DNA from: Rhizobium jaguaris | GTDB lineage: Bacteria; Pseudomonadota; Alphaproteobacteria; Rhizobiales; Rhizobiaceae | Direction of reading: 5' to 3' | NCBI RefSeq assembly: GCF_003627755.1 | Contig: NZ_CP032694.1 | Location: forward strand, 2,037,501 to 2,101,500 | DNA length: 64,000 bases | Part shown: positions 25,220 to 34,941 of the stretch, piece after piece | Numbering within the stretch: position 1 is the first letter of the stretch | Layout of the letters: the number at the start of each line of letters is the position of its first letter | Notes under the pieces: generated by a model | What the model was told of the DNA's origin: nothing | The model's input: the letters and a program-made list of their open reading frames with translations, nothing else | Databases searched by the model: none | Translations under genes and position numbers: made by a program

Positions 25220-27325
25220 CTATCCCGCTCTCAGGAACCGGATCGCCTCATCGCGGCGGAAAAGATAGAGCAGAGTACGCACCGCCATGCCGCGTTCCCC
25301 CGTCAACTCCGGATCGCGTTCAATCAGATAGGCGGCATCCTTGCGGGCGATTTCCAGGAGATCGGCATGGGCTTCGAGGCTGGCGATGCGGAAGCCCGGC
25401 GTTCCGGACTGGCGCGTGCCGAGCAACTCGCCTTCGCCGCGCAGCTTCAGATCTTCCTCGGCAATGCGGAAACCGTCCTCGGTGTCACGCATGATCGACA
25501 GGCGCGCATGACCGGTTTCACCCAACGGACCCTTATAGAGCAGGATGCAGGTGGATGCCTCGTCGCCACGTCCGACACGCCCACGCAACTGATGCAACTG
25601 CGCCAGACCGAAACGTTCGGCATGCTCGATCACCATGATTGTAGCGTCCGGCACATCGACCCCGACTTCGACGACAGTCGTAGCGACCAGCAGACGGATA
25701 TCGCCGTTCTTGAAGGCCATCATCACAGCGTCCTTCTCCGGTCCGCTCATGCGGCCATGGATAAGGCCGATGCCGGGCCCGAGCGCCTTGGTTAAGGTCG
25801 CATGCCGCTCCTCCACCGACATTAAATCGGATTCTTCGGTTTCTTCCACAAGTGGGCATATCCAATAGGCTTTTTTGCCTTCGCATAAAGCGCTCTTCAG
25901 TCGTGAAACGATATCACCGGTTCGCTCGGTCGGAATGGTGATCGTCTGGATCGGCTTGCGGCCGGCGGGCTTTTCGGTGAGCTTGGAGACATCCATGTCA
26001 CCGAAGGCGGCAAGCACTAGCGTGCGCGGGATTGGCGTAGCCGTCATGACCAGCATGTGCGGTGAGATGCCCTTTGCGGTCAGTCGCAGCCGCTGGTGGA
26101 CGCCGAAGCGGTGCTGCTCGTCGACGACGGCGAGCATGAGATTGGCGTAGGTCACGCTGTCCTGAAACAGCGCATGCGTGCCGATCACGATCTGCGCTTC
26201 GCCCGAGGCGATGCGTTCGAGGATGGTGTCGCGCTCGCGGCCCTTGGTGCGGCCGGTCAGCACTTCGACGGAAAGATTGGCGCTGGCGGCGAATTTCGAG
26301 ATCGTCGCATGATGTTGCCGCGCCAGGATTTCAGTCGGCGCCATCAGCACCGCTTGGCCGCCGCTTTCGATGACGGCGGCAATCGCCATCAGCGCCACCA
26401 GCGTCTTGCCGGCGCCGACATCGCCCTGCAGCAGCCGCAGCATTCGCTCCGTGCCGGCCATGTCCTTGAGGATATCGGCCACGGCATCCCTCTGACTGTT
26501 CGTCATGGAGAAAGGAAGGGATTCCAATATCTTCCGGCTGATTGCTCCAGTGGGATGTACCGGCTGCCCGGCAACCTTACGCAAGCGTTGACGCACGAGC
26601 GACAGCGACAATTGCCCGGCCAGGAATTCGTCATAGGCAAGCCTGCGGCGGGCCGGCGCCTGCGGATCGATATCGGCGGCATCGCGCGGCGCATGCAGCA
26701 TGTGAAAGCTGTCAGAGATCGAAGGGAAGCCCTGCTTCTGCGTCAGCGCCGCATCGTCCCATTCCGGTAGCTCCGGCATGCGCGTCGTCGCCGCTTCGAT
26801 CGTTTTGCGCAGGAATTTCGGCGAGAGACCGGCGGTCAGGGGATAGACCGGCTCGACGAGCGGCAGGTTCTCCGCCTCGCTCTCGCGCACGATATAGTCC
26901 GGGTGGACCATCGACGGGCGGCCGTTGAACCAGTCGACCTTGCCGCTGACGGTCACCACCTCATCGATCGGCAATTGCTTTTCCAGCCATTGCGCCTTGC
27001 CCCGGAAGAACACCAGGCCGAGTTCGCCGGTTTCGTCGTGCAGGAAAACGCGGTAGGGCACGTTGCTGCGCGCGTTCGGCGGCGGCTGATGGCGATCGAC
27101 GCGGCCCGTGATGGTGACGATCGCACCCTGCGGTGCCCGCGCAATGCCCGGCTGTTCGCGCCGGTCGACGATGGAATGCGGCGCATGAAAGAGCAGATCG
27201 ATGACGCGGCAATCGTCGATGCTCTCCCGATCGAGCAGCTTCACCAGCAGCTCGGCAATCTTCGGCCCGACGCCGGGCAGCGAAGAGACGGAGGTAAACA
27301 GCGGATCGAGGATGGCGGGTCGCAT
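25220..27325 (-). CDS. recG: ATP-dependent DNA helicase RecG
   Basis: A 701-residue helicase that remodels stalled replication forks and Holliday junctions. The N-terminal wedge/OB domain precedes helicase motifs: Walker A LQGDVGAGKTLVALMA, motif II VVDEQHRFGVHQRL, motif III TATPIPRTL and motif VI QLRGRVGRGDEAST. The frame is open 119 codons further upstream, but homologues begin at the ATG chosen here (MRPAILDPLFTSVSSLPGVG), giving the usual length. It is divergent from sdhE-mfd, so DNA repair and transcription-repair helicases are neighbours. Confidence 0.96.
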   Translation of the reverse strand: MRPAILDPLFTSVSSLPGVGPKIAELLVKLLDRESIDDCRVIDLLFHAPHSIVDRREQPGIARAPQGAIVTITGRVDRHQPPPNARSNVPYRVFLHDETGELGLVFFRGKAQWLEKQLPIDEVVTVSGKVDWFNGRPSMVHPDYIVRESEAENLPLVEPVYPLTAGLSPKFLRKTIEAATTRMPELPEWDDAALTQKQGFPSISDSFHMLHAPRDAADIDPQAPARRRLAYDEFLAGQLSLSLVRQRLRKVAGQPVHPTGAISRKILESLPFSMTNSQRDAVADILKDMAGTERMLRLLQGDVGAGKTLVALMAIAAVIESGGQAVLMAPTEILARQHHATISKFAASANLSVEVLTGRTKGRERDTILERIASGEAQIVIGTHALFQDSVTYANLMLAVVDEQHRFGVHQRLRLTAKGISPHMLVMTATPIPRTLVLAAFGDMDVSKLTEKPAGRKPIQTITIPTERTGDIVSRLKSALCEGKKAYWICPLVEETEESDLMSVEERHATLTKALGPGIGLIHGRMSGPEKDAVMMAFKNGDIRLLVATTVVEVGVDVPDATIMVIEHAERFGLAQLHQLRGRVGRGDEASTCILLYKGPLGETGHARLSIMRDTEDGFRIAEEDLKLRGEGELLGTRQSGTPGFRIASLEAHADLLEIARKDAAYLIERDPELTGERGMAVRTLLYLFRRDEAIRFLRAG

Positions 27326-27497
27326 GGCCGGCAAAATGCGACGGGGAGGGTGGCTTGGCAAGGCCTGAGGGTCACGCGGGCTTCTACGAGGCGCATACTC
27401 CCCGGAAAATTGCATCTCAGGTGCTTTTTTCCGAAAAACCGGTTCCCACCTTTCAAGGCTGGTTTTATAGAGACCCATCAACATGAAGGTGTTTTTG

Positions 27498-27812
27498 ATG
27501 ACTGGGCTGACACTCAGCAGTGCCGATCTCGATCCTCGCCGCCGGCGCATCCTGTTTCGCTGCTGGCACCGCGGTATCCGCGAGATGGATCTTGTTTTCG
27601 GCCAGTTCGCCGACAAAGAGTTGCCGGGGCTCGCCGAGGTCGAACTCGACGAGCTCGAGCGCATCATGGCTGAAGAAGACAATGATCTTCTGAGGTGGAT
27701 CCTTGGTAGCCAGCCGACGCCGCAGCATCTGCAGACTCCGCTCTTTGAGCGCCTGGCATCCTATAAGCCCGATTTCGAAGAGATCGCCGAAAGGTTCGGA
27801 CTAACCAAATGA
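27498..27812 (+). CDS. sdhE: Succinate dehydrogenase assembly factor SdhE
   Basis: A 104-residue protein of the SdhE/Sdh5/YgfY family, which promotes covalent attachment of FAD to the succinate dehydrogenase flavoprotein. The family's RGxxE-type motif appears as CWHRGIREMDLVFGQFAD. Acidic helices follow (LDELERIMAEEDNDLLRWIL). I chose the ATG at 27498 because AAGGTG lies six bases upstream; an ATG at 27483 would add five residues. The stop overlaps the mfd start (ATGA), so the two are co-translated. Confidence 0.9.
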   Translation: MTGLTLSSADLDPRRRRILFRCWHRGIREMDLVFGQFADKELPGLAEVELDELERIMAEEDNDLLRWILGSQPTPQHLQTPLFERLASYKPDFEEIAERFGLTK

Positions 27813-30800
27813 TCCCCGGTTTCGACGCGAAGAAGCTGATCGCGGCAAGCGAGCCGCTGACGGTCGGCCATGTTCCCTCCGGCCTGGAGCCTTTCCTGCT
27901 GGCCGAGCTGGCTAAGACCGGCCAGCCGGTTGCCTATGTCATGTCCGACGGCCAGCACATGGCTGATGTCGAACAGATGCTCGGCTTCATCGCGCCCGAC
28001 ATTCCGGTATTGACGCTGCCCGCCTGGGACTGCCTGCCCTATGACCGCGTTTCGCCGAGTTCCGACACTTCGGCCCGCCGTCTCGCGGCGCTCTCCGGTC
28101 TGATCGCCCATCATCACAAGCCGCATGCCGCAATCGTCCTGGTGACGGTCAATGCCATGTTGCAGAAGGTGGCGCCGCAGGATGTGATCGAGAGCCTGAC
28201 GTTCTCGGCCCGGCCGGGCAATCAGGTGCGCATGGACGACATCGCCAGCCGCCTGGAGCGCAATGGCTTCGATCGCGTCGCGACCGTGCGCGAAGTCGGC
28301 GAATATGCCGTGCGCGGCGGCATTCTCGATGTCTTCGTGCCGGGTACGGAAGAACCCGTGCGCCTGGATTTCTTCGGCGACACGCTGGAAAGCATCCGCA
28401 GTTTCGATCCCGCCAGCCAGCGCACCACCGGCCAGATCCGCTCCCTCGACCTCAACCCGATGAGCGAGGTGACGCTGACGCCGGATACGATCAGCCGTTT
28501 TCGCAAGAACTATCTTTCCGCTTTCGGCGCCGCCACGCGCGACGACGCGCTCTATGTGGCGGTCTCGGAAGGCCGTCGCTATGCCGGTATGGAACACTGG
28601 CTGCCGCTATTCTACGAGAAGCTGGAGACGGTTTTCGATTATCTCCGCGGCTTCCGGCTGGTCACCGATCACACGGTGCGGGAAGCCGCCGAGGAGCGCT
28701 CCAAGCTCGTTTTCGACTATTACGACGCTCGCCTGAATTCCGGGCAGGCGACCAAGGGGCAGATGGCGCAGGGCACGCCCTACAAGCCGGTAACGCCCGG
28801 CCAGCTCTATCTCGATGGCAGCACCTTCGCCAAGGCGCTCGATGCCTTCAACGCTATGCGTATCTCGCCCTTCAACGAGCACGAGGGTGAGGCTCGACGC
28901 GTGGTCAGCGTCGATGCCCGCCAAGGGCCGCGCTGGGCCCGATCATCGACCGATAGCGCTGATAACGAGCGCGTCAACGTCTTTGACGCTGTGGTCAAAC
29001 ACATCGCTGATCGCCGCGCATCCGGCGGCAAGGTCCTGATATCGGCCTGGACCGAAGGCTCGCTTGATCGCCTGCTGCAGGTGCTGGCCGAACACGGGCT
29101 TGCCCGCGTCAAGACGATCGAGGCCTTCAAGGATATTCGATCGCTGGAAAAGGGCGAGGCGGCGGCGGCCGTGCTGAGCCTGGAAGCCGGCTTCGAGGCT
29201 GGTGATCTCATCGTTATCGGCGAGCAGGACATTCTCGGCGACCGCATGGTGCGCCGCTCCAAGCGCCGCAAGCGCGCCGCCGATTTCATCTCCGAAGTGG
29301 CCGGTCTCGACGAAGGTTCGATCGTCGTTCATGCCGAACACGGTATCGGCCGCTTCGTCGGCCTCCGGACCATCGAGGCGGCTGGCGCGCCGCACGCCTG
29401 TCTCGAGCTGCAATATGCGGACGACGCCAAACTGTTCCTGCCGGTCGAAAACATCGATCTCCTGTCGCGTTACGGCGGCGAGGGCACCGAGGCGCAGCTC
29501 GACAAGCTCGGCGGCGGCGCCTGGCAGATGCGCAAGGCCAAGCTCAAGAAGCGCCTGCTGGATATGGCCGGTGCGCTGATCCGCGTTGCAGCCGAACGCC
29601 TGACCCGGCACGCGCCGGTACTGACCTCGCCGGAAGGGATTTACGACGAGTTCGCCGCTCGCTTCCCTTACGATGAGACCGAAGACCAGATGAATGCCAT
29701 CGACGCGGTGCGCGACGATCTCGGCGCCGGCCGGCCCATGGATCGTCTCGTCTGCGGCGACGTTGGCTTCGGCAAGACGGAGGTGGCGCTGCGTGCCGCC
29801 TTCGTGGCCGCCATGAACGGCGTGCAGGTCGCCGTCGTGGTGCCGACGACGCTGCTTTCCCGTCAGCATTTCAAGACCTTCTCCGAGCGCTTCCGTGGCC
29901 TGCCGATCCGGATTCAGCAGGCATCGCGCCTTGTCGGCTCCAAGGATCTGGCGTTGACCAAGAAGGAAGTGGCTGACGGCAAGACCGATATCGTCGTCGG
30001 CACGCATGCGCTGCTCGGCGCCGGCATCCAGTTCGCCAATCTCGGCCTGCTCGTGATCGACGAGGAGCAGCATTTCGGCGTGAAGCACAAGGAGCGGCTG
30101 AAGGAGCTGAAAAGCGATGTGCATGTGCTGACGCTATCGGCGACGCCGATCCCGCGCACGCTGCAGCTCGCCATGACCGGCGTGCGCGAACTGTCGCTGA
30201 TCACCACGCCACCGGTCGATCGCATGGCTGTGCGCACCTTCATCTCGCCCTTCGATTCGCTCGTCATCCGCGAGACGCTGATGCGCGAGCATTATCGCGG
30301 CGGCCAGAGCTTCTATGTCTGCCCGCGCCTTGCCGATCTCGCCGACATTCATGCTTTCCTGCAGTCCGATGTGCCGGAGCTGAAGGTCGCCGTCGCCCAC
30401 GGCCAGATGCCGGCGGGTGAGCTCGAAGACATCATGAACGCCTTCTACGAAGGCCGCTACGACGTGCTGCTGTCCACCACCATCGTCGAATCCGGTCTCG
30501 ACGTGCCGACGGCCAATACGCTGATCGTCCACCGTGCCGATATGTTCGGCCTGGCGCAGCTCTACCAGTTGCGCGGCCGCGTCGGCCGTTCGAAGGTGCG
30601 CGCCTTCGCCCTGTTCACCCTGCCGGTCAACAAGGTGCTGACGACGACCGCGGAGCGCCGCCTCAAGGTGCTGCAGTCGCTCGACACACTCGGCGCCGGT
30701 TTCCAGCTCGCAAGCCACGATCTGGATATCCGCGGTGCCGGCAATCTGCTCGGCGAGGAACAGTCCGGGCATATCAAGGAAGTGGGTTTCGAGCTCTACC

Positions 30801-31309
30801 AGCAGATGCTCGAAGAGGCGGTCGCAGAGGTGAAGGGCGTCGACGAGATCCAGGATACCGGCTGGTCGCCGCAGATTTCCGTCGGCACACCGGTCATGAT
30901 CCCCGATGATTACGTGCCGGATCTGCATCTGCGCATGGCGCTCTATCGCCGCCTCGGCGAGATCACGGAAATCAAGGAGATCGACAGTTTCGGCGCCGAA
31001 ATGATCGATCGGTTTGGACCGATGCCGATCGAGGTGCAGCATCTCCTGAAGATCGTCTACATCAAGTCGCTCTGCCGCACAGCCAACGTCGAGAAACTTG
31101 ACGCCGGCCCGAAGGGCGTCGTCGTGCAATTCCGCAACAAGGAGTTCCCGAACCCAGCCAATCTTGTTGGCTATATCGCCAAGCAGGGCACCATGGCAAA
31201 AATCCGCCCCGACCAGAGCGTGTTCCTGACCCGCGACCTGCCGACACCGGAAAAGCGGCTGCAGGGCGCGGCTGTGCTGATGACGCAATTGGCGGAATTG
31301 GCGAAGTAG
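27809..31309 (+). CDS. mfd: Transcription-repair coupling factor
   Basis: A 1166-residue ATP-dependent translocase that removes stalled RNA polymerase and recruits UvrA. The N-terminal UvrB-like module includes LPAWDCLPYDRVSP. The RNA-polymerase-interacting domain begins near VHAEHGIGRFVGL. The RecG-like motor has Walker A VCGDVGFGKTEVALRA, motif II VIDEEQHFGVKHKERL and motif VI LYQLRGRVGRSKVRAF. The start overlaps the sdhE stop. The gene is full length. A second, diverged and frameshifted copy of just its last 90 bases lies 5.2 kb downstream at 36548-36637, marking an island boundary. Confidence 0.97.
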   Translation: MIPGFDAKKLIAASEPLTVGHVPSGLEPFLLAELAKTGQPVAYVMSDGQHMADVEQMLGFIAPDIPVLTLPAWDCLPYDRVSPSSDTSARRLAALSGLIAHHHKPHAAIVLVTVNAMLQKVAPQDVIESLTFSARPGNQVRMDDIASRLERNGFDRVATVREVGEYAVRGGILDVFVPGTEEPVRLDFFGDTLESIRSFDPASQRTTGQIRSLDLNPMSEVTLTPDTISRFRKNYLSAFGAATRDDALYVAVSEGRRYAGMEHWLPLFYEKLETVFDYLRGFRLVTDHTVREAAEERSKLVFDYYDARLNSGQATKGQMAQGTPYKPVTPGQLYLDGSTFAKALDAFNAMRISPFNEHEGEARRVVSVDARQGPRWARSSTDSADNERVNVFDAVVKHIADRRASGGKVLISAWTEGSLDRLLQVLAEHGLARVKTIEAFKDIRSLEKGEAAAAVLSLEAGFEAGDLIVIGEQDILGDRMVRRSKRRKRAADFISEVAGLDEGSIVVHAEHGIGRFVGLRTIEAAGAPHACLELQYADDAKLFLPVENIDLLSRYGGEGTEAQLDKLGGGAWQMRKAKLKKRLLDMAGALIRVAAERLTRHAPVLTSPEGIYDEFAARFPYDETEDQMNAIDAVRDDLGAGRPMDRLVCGDVGFGKTEVALRAAFVAAMNGVQVAVVVPTTLLSRQHFKTFSERFRGLPIRIQQASRLVGSKDLALTKKEVADGKTDIVVGTHALLGAGIQFANLGLLVIDEEQHFGVKHKERLKELKSDVHVLTLSATPIPRTLQLAMTGVRELSLITTPPVDRMAVRTFISPFDSLVIRETLMREHYRGGQSFYVCPRLADLADIHAFLQSDVPELKVAVAHGQMPAGELEDIMNAFYEGRYDVLLSTTIVESGLDVPTANTLIVHRADMFGLAQLYQLRGRVGRSKVRAFALFTLPVNKVLTTTAERRLKVLQSLDTLGAGFQLASHDLDIRGAGNLLGEEQSGHIKEVGFELYQQMLEEAVAEVKGVDEIQDTGWSPQISVGTPVMIPDDYVPDLHLRMALYRRLGEITEIKEIDSFGAEMIDRFGPMPIEVQHLLKIVYIKSLCRTANVEKLDAGPKGVVVQFRNKEFPNPANLVGYIAKQGTMAKIRPDQSVFLTRDLPTPEKRLQGAAVLMTQLAELAK

Positions 31310-31371
31310 GGAGGCATTCCTCGGTCAGCAGGCCGGTGGTATTGGCAACCGCTTTCGGTCCATTGCGCTTA

Positions 31372-32280
31372 TCAGCGACAATTCAACGCTGCTAGCCAAT
31401 CATGAAACGCGGTTACTTCGTAGCGGCGTAGGGCCTTCGGCGACGCCACCACATAGTAGGCCCATTTCACGGGCCACCGCACCTCGGGCATCAGATGGAC
31501 GAGGCGACCGCCTTCCAGTTCCTGTGCGACGAGCGCCTTGCGGACGAGTGCGACGCCCCTCGCGGTCACCGCAGCCTGAATAACCGCCGCCGTCGAGTTA
31601 ATCTTCAGTCCGCCGTCCGCAGGCGGCTCGTTCGCGCCGGCGCGGGCAAGCCACTCGGCCCAGGTTGGGAAGTCGCCGCCCGGATGGGCGGTCCCGTCGT
31701 GGATAAGCGTCTGCTCCGCGATCCAACCTGCCGTTACGTCTAGCTCGGTGGGTATGAGCTTGTTATGGCAGACGGCGATAATCTCTTCACCCATGAGGAA
31801 TGTCGATCGCACACCCTTCCATGAACCCAAACCGCACCGGATGCCGACGTCTGCTTCGCCCTGGGCGAGATCGATCACGCGATCGGAAACGTCGAGCCGG
31901 ACGTCGATGTTCGGGCAGGTCGCGGAAAAATCTTCCAGTCGGGACAGGAGCCAGTTTGCTACCAGCGCCTGCGAGGCCGTGACGAGCACGACCGATCTCG
32001 CCTTCCGGCCGCGCAGTTTCCTCAAACCCGATTCCAGAAGGTCGAGCCCTTGTGCGATGTCCTCTAGCGCATCTTGGGTCTCGTCGACTGGCGTCAGCCG
32101 CTCGGCTCCAGAGCGGCTTCTTTTTAACAGCGGGTAACCGACCCAATCTTCGAGCGACCGGACGAGCTGCCCTACCGCCGGGGGCGTGACGTCGAGTTCC
32201 GTCGAAGCACCCACGAAGCTTCCGTGTCTCGCCGATGCTTCCAAAGCCTGCAAGGACTTCAATCTGGTCAAGTTTCTCAT
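31372..32280 (-). CDS. LysR family transcriptional regulator (GcvA-like)
   Basis: A 302-residue LysR-type activator/repressor. The N-terminal winged HTH is LQALEASARHGSFVGASTEL then DVTPPAVGQLVRSLEDWVGYPL (residues 8-50). The C-terminal effector-binding domain follows (SQALVANWLLSRL; EADVGIRCGLGSWKGV; TARGVALVRKALVAQELEGG). I chose the ATG at 32280, where the conserved N-terminus begins; the frame is open 20 codons further. It is divergent from the SDR-cupin-amine oxidase-MFS operon, the classic LysR arrangement, and probably controls it from the 107-base intergenic region. It is the first gene of the accessory island after mfd. Confidence 0.9.
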   Translation of the reverse strand: MRNLTRLKSLQALEASARHGSFVGASTELDVTPPAVGQLVRSLEDWVGYPLLKRSRSGAERLTPVDETQDALEDIAQGLDLLESGLRKLRGRKARSVVLVTASQALVANWLLSRLEDFSATCPNIDVRLDVSDRVIDLAQGEADVGIRCGLGSWKGVRSTFLMGEEIIAVCHNKLIPTELDVTAGWIAEQTLIHDGTAHPGGDFPTWAEWLARAGANEPPADGGLKINSTAAVIQAAVTARGVALVRKALVAQELEGGRLVHLMPEVRWPVKWAYYVVASPKALRRYEVTAFHDWLAALNCR

Positions 32281-32309
32281 GACGCTCACGACAAAGATTT
32301 TCTTTCTTT

Positions 32310-32350
32310 GCGATATCGCGCGTTTTCCTCGCGATTGCAAATCCGCGCGC
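32310..32350. promoter_or_regulatory. Candidate LysR operators in the divergent promoter region
   Basis: A perfect 10-bp palindrome GCGATATCGC (32310-32319) and an imperfect dyad GCGATT-GCA-AATCCGC (32331-32346) lie between the divergent LysR and SDR starts. Spacing and AT-rich centres fit T-N11-A type LysR sites. This is inferred from location and symmetry only. Confidence 0.35.
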
Positions 32351-32387
32351 TAGTTTCGGAAGATCGACGGCACGAGGAAAGTGAGAG

Positions 32388-33134
32388 ATGGTTCTGGAAG
32401 GAAAGTTTGCTTTGGTGACGGGTGGTTCGAGCGGGATCGGCCTGGCCGCCGCCCGGACGCTGCGTAACCACGGAGCCCGCGTCGCGATCGCCGGGCGGTC
32501 GCGGGAGAAGCTCGACCGAGCCGTAGGGGAGCTCGGTGGCGACGTGCTTGCCATGGAGACCGACGTCGCATCTCTCGACGATCTTGGCCGGATGAAGGCG
32601 GAGATCGAGACGTCGTTCGGATCGCTGGATATCCTGTTCGCCAACGCCGGCGTCGCGCTCGGCACGCCTTTGGCGACCGCGGACGAGGCGACCTACAACA
32701 AGATCATGGACGCGAATGTAAAGGGGGTCTTCTTCACGGTGCAGACGGTGCTGCCGCTGATGCGCGAGGGAGGCTCGATCATCCTGAACACGTCCTGGCT
32801 GAACCAGGTGGGGACGCCCGGTCGGGCGATCCTGTCGGCGTCGAAGGCTGCGGTCCGCTCGTTCGCTCGTACGATGTCGGCGGAACTGCTCGATCGGAAG
32901 ATCAGGGTCAACGCCGTCAGCCCCGGTTCCATCGAGACGCCTATTCATCGGGGAAACAACCAGACCGAGGAAGAGTTTCGTGTTTATGCGGACCGGGTGG
33001 GCGCGCAGGTGCCGCTGGGCCGCATGGGACGGCCGGAGGAGATAGCTGCCGCGGTCCTCTTCCTCGCCAGCGATGCATCGAGCTACATGCTCGGCGCCGA
33101 GGTGGTGATCGACGGCGGCAGATCGGAGCTGTGA
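32388..33134 (+). CDS. SDR family protein lacking the catalytic tyrosine
   Basis: A 248-residue short-chain dehydrogenase/reductase fold. The cofactor site is VTGGSSGIGLAAARTL, with Arg residues after beta-2 (IAGRSREK) suggesting NADP(H). The NAG-type motif is FANAGVALG. The active-site Ser136 and Lys153 are present, but the position of the catalytic Tyr (YxxxK) is Leu149 in AILSASKAAV. The C-terminus ends in the usual MLGAEVVIDGGRSEL. It may therefore be a poor oxidoreductase, or belong to an SDR subgroup using another proton donor. It is the first gene of a four-gene coupled operon; GTGAGAG precedes the ATG. Confidence 0.88.
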   Translation: MVLEGKFALVTGGSSGIGLAAARTLRNHGARVAIAGRSREKLDRAVGELGGDVLAMETDVASLDDLGRMKAEIETSFGSLDILFANAGVALGTPLATADEATYNKIMDANVKGVFFTVQTVLPLMREGGSIILNTSWLNQVGTPGRAILSASKAAVRSFARTMSAELLDRKIRVNAVSPGSIETPIHRGNNQTEEEFRVYADRVGAQVPLGRMGRPEEIAAAVLFLASDASSYMLGAEVVIDGGRSEL

Positions 33135-33136
33135 CC

Positions 33137-33841
33137 ATGCTATTGAACGAAGATTTCTCCAAGCGCGTCATCGTCCATGCCGCCAAGCTTGACTGGGTTC
33201 CAAGTCCAGCGAAGGGCGTGGAGCGGCGCATGCTTTTCCGGATCGGTGAAGAAAAGGCTCTCGCGACATCGATAGTCCGCTACGCTCCCGAAAGCAGCTT
33301 TTCTCATCACGAACACCCAGGCGGCGAAGAATTTTTTGTTCTGGACGGCGTCTTCCAAGACGGGAGCGGTGACTTCCCGGCTGGCACCTACGTGCGCAAT
33401 CCTCCCGGAACGGGACACGCGCCGAAGAGCGATGGAGGGTGCACCATTCTCGTGAAGCTATGGCAATTCAAGGCGAACGACCGCGAACGTATCGTCCGGC
33501 GACCTGGCGAGGGTACGAAGGGTGCTGCCCGTCCCGGCGTCGCCTCGGCGGAGATACTCTTCGACGGCTCGAACGAGTTGGTGATGCTGGAGGAATGGCA
33601 GCCGAATGCCGACGTCGAAGTCGCCAATCCGAACGGTCTGGAGCTTCTGGTCGTCGAAGGTGCTTTCACAGAAAGCGGCGACTTCCTCGACCGCTGGAGC
33701 TGGTTGCGGCTTCCGGCTGAGCAGCCCTTTCGGGCCGAGGCAGGACCGTCTGGCGCGCGCATCTGGTACAAGTCCGCGCCCCTTTTGCATGAAGATGTAA
33801 GTCAATTCGATGCACCCACGACGGAGGGGCAAGGCAGATGA
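33137..33841 (+). CDS. Double-cupin (ChrR-like) protein
   Basis: A 234-residue protein with two cupin-like halves. The first has a likely metal site: HHEHPGGEEFFVLDG followed by GTYVRNPPGTGHAP, giving two or three His plus Glu. The second half (WQPNADVEVANPNGLELLVV then LRLPAEQPFRAEAG) lacks the histidines. The architecture resembles the C-terminal cupin of ChrR-type anti-sigma factors and small dioxygenases or isomerases; no anti-sigma N-terminal zinc domain is present. The ATG at 33137 has GGAG eight bases upstream; a GTG at 33131 overlaps the SDR stop. It ends with ATGA overlap into the amine oxidase gene. Confidence 0.8.
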   Translation: MLLNEDFSKRVIVHAAKLDWVPSPAKGVERRMLFRIGEEKALATSIVRYAPESSFSHHEHPGGEEFFVLDGVFQDGSGDFPAGTYVRNPPGTGHAPKSDGGCTILVKLWQFKANDRERIVRRPGEGTKGAARPGVASAEILFDGSNELVMLEEWQPNADVEVANPNGLELLVVEGAFTESGDFLDRWSWLRLPAEQPFRAEAGPSGARIWYKSAPLLHEDVSQFDAPTTEGQGR

Positions 33842-34941
33842 GCACAAGACAGGTTGTCGTTATCGGAGCGGGGCTGGCGGGACTGTACACGGCGCACGCG
33901 CTGCATTCGGCTAACGTCGATGTTCTCATCATTGAGGCACGCGACCGCATCGGGGGCCGCATCCTGACGGCCGATGACGCCGGTCTTCCAGCGGACGATG
34001 GATTCGATTTGGGTCCGTCCTGGTACTGGCCGCAGATGCAGCCTGCCATGGAGGCTCTTGTAGCCGAGCTTGGCCTCGAATCCTTCCATCAGAATAGCGT
34101 GGGCGACGTGATCTTCGAAAAGATGTCGCGCGAGCAGCCGCAGCGGTATTCTCCGGCGATGGAGAACCATCAGTCGATGCGCCTTTTCAGGGGAACTTCG
34201 GCCACCGTGCGGGCGCTAGCGGAAAGGCTGCCGGCTGGCTCCATCCGTCTTCAGACCACGGTGACCGCGGTCTCCCTCGCCGATGCCGGCGTCGAGCTGA
34301 CGCTAAAGAGGACCGACGGAAACACCGAGACGCTGCTTGCAAGGCGCGTTGTCGCCGCCCTTCCTCCGAGACTGCTCGAGGCGACGGTGTCGTTCTCGCC
34401 CCCGCAGGATTCAGCGATGGCCGCCCGATGGCGAGCTACGCCGACTTGGATGGCTCCGCACGCGAAATTCTTCGCAGTCTACGACGAGGCCTTCTGGAAG
34501 ACGAACGGCTTGTCGGGCACCGCGCAAAGCATGGTAGGGCCGATGGTCGAGATCCACGATGCTACGACGGCGTCCGGCAAGGCCGCCCTGTTCGGGTTTC
34601 TCGGTGTTGGGGCAGGCCAGCGGAAAGCTCTTGGCGAGGAAGCGTTGAAGAAGGCATGCCTTGCACAGCTGGGGAAGTTGTTTGGCAAGCAGGCGCTGAG
34701 GCCACGTGCCACGATCCTCAAGGACTGGGCGGCAGACCCGCTGACGGCGACCGCCACGGACCTATCCGACGGCTCGCATCCGGAAGCTGGAAATCCGCAG
34801 TGGGTTTCGGGTCCATGGGAAGGCTGTCTTCTTCTGGCCGGCAGCGAGACCAGCCCAATTGAGCCCGGATACCTGGCGGGCGCGGTGGTCGCTGCCAAGA
34901 TTGCCGCCGAACAGATACTTGCCAATACGGACATCTTATGA
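33838..34941 (+). CDS. FAD-dependent amine oxidase family protein
   Basis: A 367-residue flavoprotein of the monoamine oxidase/phytoene dehydrogenase fold, shorter than typical 430-500 residue members. The FAD-binding start is VVVIGAGLAGLYTAHAL, followed by IEARDRIGGRIL (the E-x2-D-R-x-G-G-R signature). The C-terminal FAD contact is GCLLLAGSETSPIEPGYLAG. It probably oxidises an amine or related C-N or C-C bond with O2, in the cytoplasm. It is co-translated with the cupin gene before it and the MFS gene after it (ATGA overlaps on both sides). The substrate is unknown. Confidence 0.87.
   Translation: MSTRQVVVIGAGLAGLYTAHALHSANVDVLIIEARDRIGGRILTADDAGLPADDGFDLGPSWYWPQMQPAMEALVAELGLESFHQNSVGDVIFEKMSREQPQRYSPAMENHQSMRLFRGTSATVRALAERLPAGSIRLQTTVTAVSLADAGVELTLKRTDGNTETLLARRVVAALPPRLLEATVSFSPPQDSAMAARWRATPTWMAPHAKFFAVYDEAFWKTNGLSGTAQSMVGPMVEIHDATTASGKAALFGFLGVGAGQRKALGEEALKKACLAQLGKLFGKQALRPRATILKDWAADPLTATATDLSDGSHPEAGNPQWVSGPWEGCLLLAGSETSPIEPGYLAGAVVAAKIAAEQILANTDIL

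Noticed and set aside
30134..31288. 384-codon minus-strand frame opposite the mfd 3' end
   Set aside because: It is a shadow of mfd with Asp/His/Gln-rich low-information composition and no ribosome site.
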